Part shown: positions 5,130 through 8,476 of the stretch, one piece after another
Layout: each line of letters starts with the position of its first letter
How positions within the stretch are numbered: position 1 is the stretch's first letter
Assembly: GCA_945877045.1 (NCBI GenBank)
Contig: CAMCQW010000071.1
Span: 1-8,476 of the forward strand
Origin: Chryseobacterium gleum
GTDB taxonomy: Bacteria; Bacteroidota; Bacteroidia; Flavobacteriales_D; Crocinitomicaceae
Length of the DNA stretch: 8,476 nt
Direction of reading: 5' to 3'
The notes under the pieces: model-generated
What the model saw: the letters and a program-made list of their open reading frames with translations, nothing else
Databases searched by the model: none
What the model was told of the DNA's origin: nothing
Translations under genes and position numbers: made by a program

Positions 5130-7007
5130 ATGATTCAATTTAGGGCACGAACACCAAGGTGGATAATTCAGCTAATTGATTTATTGATTGCTGGTTTTTC
5201 CTTAGCTCTCTCCTACTTAATTCGTTTTGATTTAAATACCGATTTAACAACCATTCAGACCGAATGGGCAGTATTATCAAAATCTATACTTTTTTATTTC
5301 CTGCTGAAATTCTTCGTGTTCTACCTCCTTAAAATTCACAAAGGATTAGTAAGGTATACCTCAACTCAGGATCTTCAACGGATATTAATTGCAAACGTCT
5401 CTTGCAGCCTAATTTTCTTGTTCTGTAGTGTTTTACGAAAGAATTTTATAGACGGATTTTACCTTTTTCCAATGTCCATTCTAATAATGGAATTTATTTT
5501 TAGCCTTTCTTTTATTGTAGGTATCAGATTTGTAATCAAACTATTATACTTGGAATCTATTAAATCAAATCAAACGAAAGAAAATGTGTTGATTTATGGC
5601 GCTGGAACAATGGGGATGATTACCAAAAGAACTATCGAAAATGATACTAGAAACAATCAAGTGGTGCTTGGATTTATAGATGACAACGAAAAGTTGGTAG
5701 GCAATAGAATCGATGGGATAACCGTATATTCTAGCAGTAAAATACATGAGCTCCACCAAAAATTAGCGATTAATAAGCTAATCATTTCTATTCGCAATCC
5801 AAGTCCCATTGAACTAAAAAAAGTTATTGAAAGTTGTTTTGAAGTAAATATCGCCGTTCAAAAAGTACCCGACCCTAAAACGTGGGTAAATGGCGAATTA
5901 AGTGCCTTACAAATCTCAAAAATTCCCTTCGAAGATTTATTAGGACGAACTCCCATCGCCTTAAATCAAAAAGGATTACATGCTGCACTTCACGACAAAA
6001 CAGTATTAATATCTGGTGCAGCAGGATCCATTGGAAGCGGACTAGTACTCCAATTAATGAGATTTCACCCAAAAAAAATTATCCTTTTGGATCAAGGGGA
6101 ATCGCCATTGTACGAATTGGAAAATCAACTGAGATTACTAGAGACAAGTACAATTCTTGAATTTGTAATCGGGGACGTTCGTTCACATCATCGAATGGAA
6201 AATGTTTTTAGCACCTATCAACCTCAAATCGTGTTTCATGCTGCGGCTTATAAACACGTTCCATTGATGGAGTCTAATCCATCTGAAGCAATAAACACCA
6301 ATATTTTAGGAACAAAATGCTTAGTTGATTTATCAATTTTGCATAACGTGGAGAAATTTATACTGATTTCAACAGACAAAGCTGTTAATCCTACTAATGT
6401 AATGGGGGCAAGTAAACGTATTGCTGAGATGTACGCACAACATAAAAATGTAATTGGCGCTACTAAATTTATTACAACACGATTTGGGAATGTCTTGGGT
6501 TCAAATGGATCCGTAATTCCATTGTTTCAAAAACAAATTGAAAATGGTGGACCTGTTACAGTAACTGATGAGCGCATTACTCGCTTTTTTATGACCATCC
6601 CAGAAGCGTGTCAATTAGTATTGGAAGCGTTTATTATTGGTGATGGCGGAGAAATCTTTGTGTTTGATATGGGTGAATCCGTTAAAATTATTGATTTAGC
6701 AAAAAAAATGATTCAATTAAGTGGCCTTGAATTAAACAAAGACATTTCTATAAAAATCACCGGTCTTCGTCCAGGGGAAAAATTGTACGAAGAATTATTA
6801 GCCGATGAGGAGAATACAAAACCAACCCACCATCCGAAGATATTAATTGCCAACACGCGAGAAAATCCTGTGAACCTGTCAGATAAAATCGAAGCATTAA
6901 TTAACTTATTTGATCAGCAAAACAACCAGGAAATTGTACAAAAAATGAAAGACTTAGTTCCTGAGTTTATTAGCCAAAATTCAACCTTTGAAAAATTAGA
7001 TACATGA
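5130..7007 (+). CDS. Membrane-anchored nucleotide-sugar 4,6-dehydratase (WbpM/PglF/CapD type)
   Basis: Members of this family convert UDP-N-acetylglucosamine to a 4-keto-6-deoxy sugar, the first step toward deoxyamino sugars of capsules, O-antigens and glycans. Four membrane segments lie at about residues 11-31, 52-67, 84-101 and 112-131. A first Rossmann-type domain has GAGTMG at 157-162. The catalytic SDR domain has the NAD motif GAAGSIG at 296-302, then the family-typical HAAAYKHVPLMESNP and STDKAVNPTNVMGASK from 414. Thr415-Asp416-Lys417 match the catalytic set reported for PglF, and Met425 replaces the usual SDR Tyr ahead of Lys429, normal for this subgroup. RFGNVLGSNGSV and RPGEK (547-551) complete the picture. 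At 625 residues it is full length. I prefer ATG 5130 over TTG 5124, which lies in the promoter box. It heads an overlapping three-gene operon. The exact sugar substrate is inferred. Confidence 0.95.
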   Translation: MIQFRARTPRWIIQLIDLLIAGFSLALSYLIRFDLNTDLTTIQTEWAVLSKSILFYFLLKFFVFYLLKIHKGLVRYTSTQDLQRILIANVSCSLIFLFCSVLRKNFIDGFYLFPMSILIMEFIFSLSFIVGIRFVIKLLYLESIKSNQTKENVLIYGAGTMGMITKRTIENDTRNNQVVLGFIDDNEKLVGNRIDGITVYSSSKIHELHQKLAINKLIISIRNPSPIELKKVIESCFEVNIAVQKVPDPKTWVNGELSALQISKIPFEDLLGRTPIALNQKGLHAALHDKTVLISGAAGSIGSGLVLQLMRFHPKKIILLDQGESPLYELENQLRLLETSTILEFVIGDVRSHHRMENVFSTYQPQIVFHAAAYKHVPLMESNPSEAINTNILGTKCLVDLSILHNVEKFILISTDKAVNPTNVMGASKRIAEMYAQHKNVIGATKFITTRFGNVLGSNGSVIPLFQKQIENGGPVTVTDERITRFFMTIPEACQLVLEAFIIGDGGEIFVFDMGESVKIIDLAKKMIQLSGLELNKDISIKITGLRPGEKLYEELLADEENTKPTHHPKILIANTRENPVNLSDKIEALINLFDQQNNQEIVQKMKDLVPEFISQNSTFEKLDT

Positions 7008-7411
7008 AAATAGAACCATTGAAAATTCAAGTCCGATTTTCTGATCTCGATATACTAGGACACGTTAACAATGTAATTTATCTAAGTTATTTTGAGATGG
7101 CTAGGATTCATTATTTTACGGCATTGGTTGGTCCTAAATGGGATTGGTTTAACGAAGGGGTACTTTTAGTTAAGAATAATGTGGAATATCACCTACCAAT
7201 TTTATTACACGATCAGCCTACTATTCATCTTTTTGTTGAAGAAATTGGTAACAAAAGTTTTTCATTAACTTATTCAATAGAAATTGATGGAAAAAAACAT
7301 ACAAGCGGTGGATCAACACTGGTATGTTTTAATAGTGCCAAACAGCAATCTATTGAAATCCCAAGAATAATGAGAGAAGGCTTAACCAAACTTATGAAAG
7401 ATGAAAACTAA
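7004..7411 (+). CDS. Acyl-CoA thioesterase, hotdog fold (4HBT/YbgC-FadM type), 135 residues
   Basis: The N-terminal motif VRFSDLDILGHVNNVIYLSYFE is diagnostic of the 4-hydroxybenzoyl-CoA thioesterase-like hotdog family, which hydrolyses acyl-CoA or acyl-ACP thioesters in the cytoplasm. Asp16 sits at the position of the catalytic aspartate (Asp17 of Pseudomonas 4HBT), and His20-Val-Asn-Asn23 is the usual following turn. At 135 residues it is a normal single-domain length; these enzymes act as dimers or tetramers. The start codon overlaps the stop of the sugar dehydratase gene as ATGA, indicating coupled translation. The acyl substrate cannot be told from sequence. Pairing with a glycan enzyme may be incidental, or the gene could serve general acyl-CoA housekeeping. 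Confidence 0.93.
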   Translation: MKIEPLKIQVRFSDLDILGHVNNVIYLSYFEMARIHYFTALVGPKWDWFNEGVLLVKNNVEYHLPILLHDQPTIHLFVEEIGNKSFSLTYSIEIDGKKHTSGGSTLVCFNSAKQQSIEIPRIMREGLTKLMKDEN

Positions 7412-8420
7412 GATAATTATCCTACTTTGCCTGCTTTATTCAATAGGGGGAAATGCACAAAAAAATAATTGTTTTGCCAAAAAGAGAATGTGTGATCGCA
7501 GACAATATGTAGATGCGTATGATAAATTAGCATTTGATGAGGAAACACAAACCTATTTCTTAAAATCAGATTATAGAACGCGCTTTGAAGGAACCTGCGA
7601 GACCTGTTACCGAAACAATGTGTTGATGGAAAGAATCACCATTAAAAACGGTAAAAGAGAAGGTTCTGACACATCCTTTTTTAAATCAGGATGCCTACAA
7701 TCAATTCAAAATCATACATTGGGAGTGAAAAATGGGAAATTTTTAATCTACTATGATAGTACAGGAAGGATTGTCAGTGAAAGCAATTATTTGAATGGCA
7801 AAAAGAACGGCCAATTTTTATGGTTTGAAGCAAATGGGGATAGCCTAAGCAGCGAAAATTACATCAATGATGTGAAGAGCGGTGAACAAAGAGAATATTA
7901 TCCTGGAGGAAAATTGGGAAAGGTGGTGCATTATCAAAATGGCTTGCTTCATGGAGAACACAAAACATTTGATAAAGAAGGGAAAATTGAAATCGACCTC
8001 AACTACAAAGAAGGAAAAAATCACGGTGTTTGGAAGTATTTCCATTTGAATGGTAAAGAAGCGGAAGTAGAAACTTGGAATAACGGTTTAAAGGATGGAC
8101 TTTTTATTCTTTACGACGATAAGGGTGGATTGCTCAAAAAAGAATCCTACAAGAAAAATATTCCCGAGGGTGAATTCATTGAAAATTATCCTAACGGAAA
8201 ATTAAAACATCAGATTATCTATAAAGCAGGTGAAGTTATTCGCGAACAAAAGATCGACGACTACGGAAAAATAACCTACACTTTTGATAAAGCATTGAAT
8301 AAAGCAAAAGAAAAGGAAGATAAAAAGAAAGCGAAAGAGGGTACAGAAGATGATGACATTCAAGATGTGATCAACGAGAAAGATAAAAAAGGAAAGAAAG
8401 GAAAGAAAAAAAAGCCTTAA
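7401..8420 (+). CDS. Secreted MORN-like repeat protein with lysine-rich tail, 339 residues
   Basis: A signal peptide (MKTKIIILLCLLYSIGGNAQ, cleavage near residue 20) directs it to the periplasm or surface. The mature N-terminus has cysteines at 24, 31, 66 and 69 (the latter two as CETC). From 112 to 280 there are seven consecutive units of 24-25 residues with the pattern GxxxxYxxxGxxxxxxxYxxGxxxG; a weaker unit precedes them. This is the MORN_2/YwqK-type repeat, a beta-hairpin repeat common in Bacteroidota exported proteins and often labelled as an antitoxin by homology, without support here. The final 45 residues are highly charged, mostly lysine (ending GKKGKKKKP), and contain an acidic patch (EDDDIQD). 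The ATG overlaps the thioesterase gene by 11 bases, so it is the third gene of the operon. Its function is unknown. Confidence 0.9.
   Translation: MKTKIIILLCLLYSIGGNAQKNNCFAKKRMCDRRQYVDAYDKLAFDEETQTYFLKSDYRTRFEGTCETCYRNNVLMERITIKNGKREGSDTSFFKSGCLQSIQNHTLGVKNGKFLIYYDSTGRIVSESNYLNGKKNGQFLWFEANGDSLSSENYINDVKSGEQREYYPGGKLGKVVHYQNGLLHGEHKTFDKEGKIEIDLNYKEGKNHGVWKYFHLNGKEAEVETWNNGLKDGLFILYDDKGGLLKKESYKKNIPEGEFIENYPNGKLKHQIIYKAGEVIREQKIDDYGKITYTFDKALNKAKEKEDKKKAKEGTEDDDIQDVINEKDKKGKKGKKKKP
7734..8240 (+). repeat. Seven in-register 24-25 residue MORN-like repeats
   Basis: Units begin at residues 112, 137, 161, 185, 209, 233 and 257 with Gly followed by a hydrophobic or polar strand. The first unit is 25 residues and the other six are 24 each. 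Conserved positions are the first Gly, an aromatic at about 6-7, a Gly at about 10-11 and a second aromatic at 18-19. The units are diverged in DNA sequence. Confidence 0.8.
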
Positions 8421-8476
8421 ATCAAGCCAGATAAAATACTCAATCCAAGGAGTAATAAAGCGAAACAAACAATCTT
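8417..8476 (-). CDS. Possible 3' end of a minus-strand membrane protein gene
   Basis: On the minus strand the last 60 bases read KIVCFALLLLGLSILSGLI and then TAA, an uninterrupted hydrophobic helix ending in a stop. The stop at 8419-8417 overlaps the stop of the MORN-like gene through a shared TTAA, the same tail-to-tail arrangement seen at 4053-4056. With only 19 residues visible this could be chance in AT-rich DNA, so it is a tentative call. Confidence 0.4.
   Translation of the reverse strand, partial: KIVCFALLLLGLSILSGLI

Noticed and set aside
5882..6160. 92-codon plus-strand open frame inside the dehydratase gene
   Set aside because: It is an alternate frame over the well-conserved NAD-binding region and has an arginine- and serine-rich composition typical of a shadow.
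8202..8468. 88-codon minus-strand open frame rich in Phe and Leu
   Set aside because: It is the antisense of the lysine-rich tail; AAA/AAG codons read backward give Phe and Leu, so the composition is an artefact.

Overview
The window looks like chromosomal DNA from a member of the Bacteroidota, probably a Flavobacteriales relative (the order is inference). The base composition is AT-rich. Four gene starts are preceded by the Bacteroidota promoter element TAnnTTTG, and no gene has a convincing Shine-Dalgarno sequence. The left end encodes a large secreted protein ending in a gliding-motility-associated (CHU_C, type IX secretion type B) sorting domain. I see no tRNA, rRNA, insertion sequence, CRISPR array or phage gene.

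Left block, minus strand (1-3030). A 180-residue lipoprotein gene is followed after 11 bases by a very large secreted adhesin-like gene that runs off the left edge with 825 residues visible. It has a signal peptide, a nidogen-like N-terminal domain, five cysteine-anchored repeats of about 77 residues, a PKD-like domain and the start of the sorting domain. It is too long and incomplete to appear as a closed ORF, but the frame is open from base 2476 to base 2.

Middle block (3097-5040). A divergent plus-strand pair (a 206-residue lipoprotein and a 109-residue acidic cytoplasmic protein, joined by an ATGA overlap) meets a minus-strand CYTH-domain triphosphatase-like gene tail to tail, with the two stop codons sharing the palindrome TTAA. 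The CYTH gene most likely starts at a TTG at 4505, just downstream of a textbook Bacteroidota promoter that overlaps a 19-base direct repeat with 22-base period. Divergent from it is a small secreted protein with four cysteines outside its signal peptide.

Right block, plus strand (5119-8420). Three tightly overlapping genes form an apparent operon: a membrane-anchored nucleotide-sugar 4,6-dehydratase of the WbpM/PglF/CapD type, a hotdog-fold acyl-CoA thioesterase, and a secreted MORN-like repeat protein with a lysine-rich tail. The first gene is a cell-surface glycan enzyme; why the other two are coupled to it is not evident. The last 60 bases may hold the end of another minus-strand gene.

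Nothing here amounts to a clearly new multi-gene system. The most unusual signals are the repeat-overlapped promoter at the CYTH gene, the TAnnTTTG boxes lying almost on top of two ATG codons, and several conserved-looking but unrecognised small proteins.
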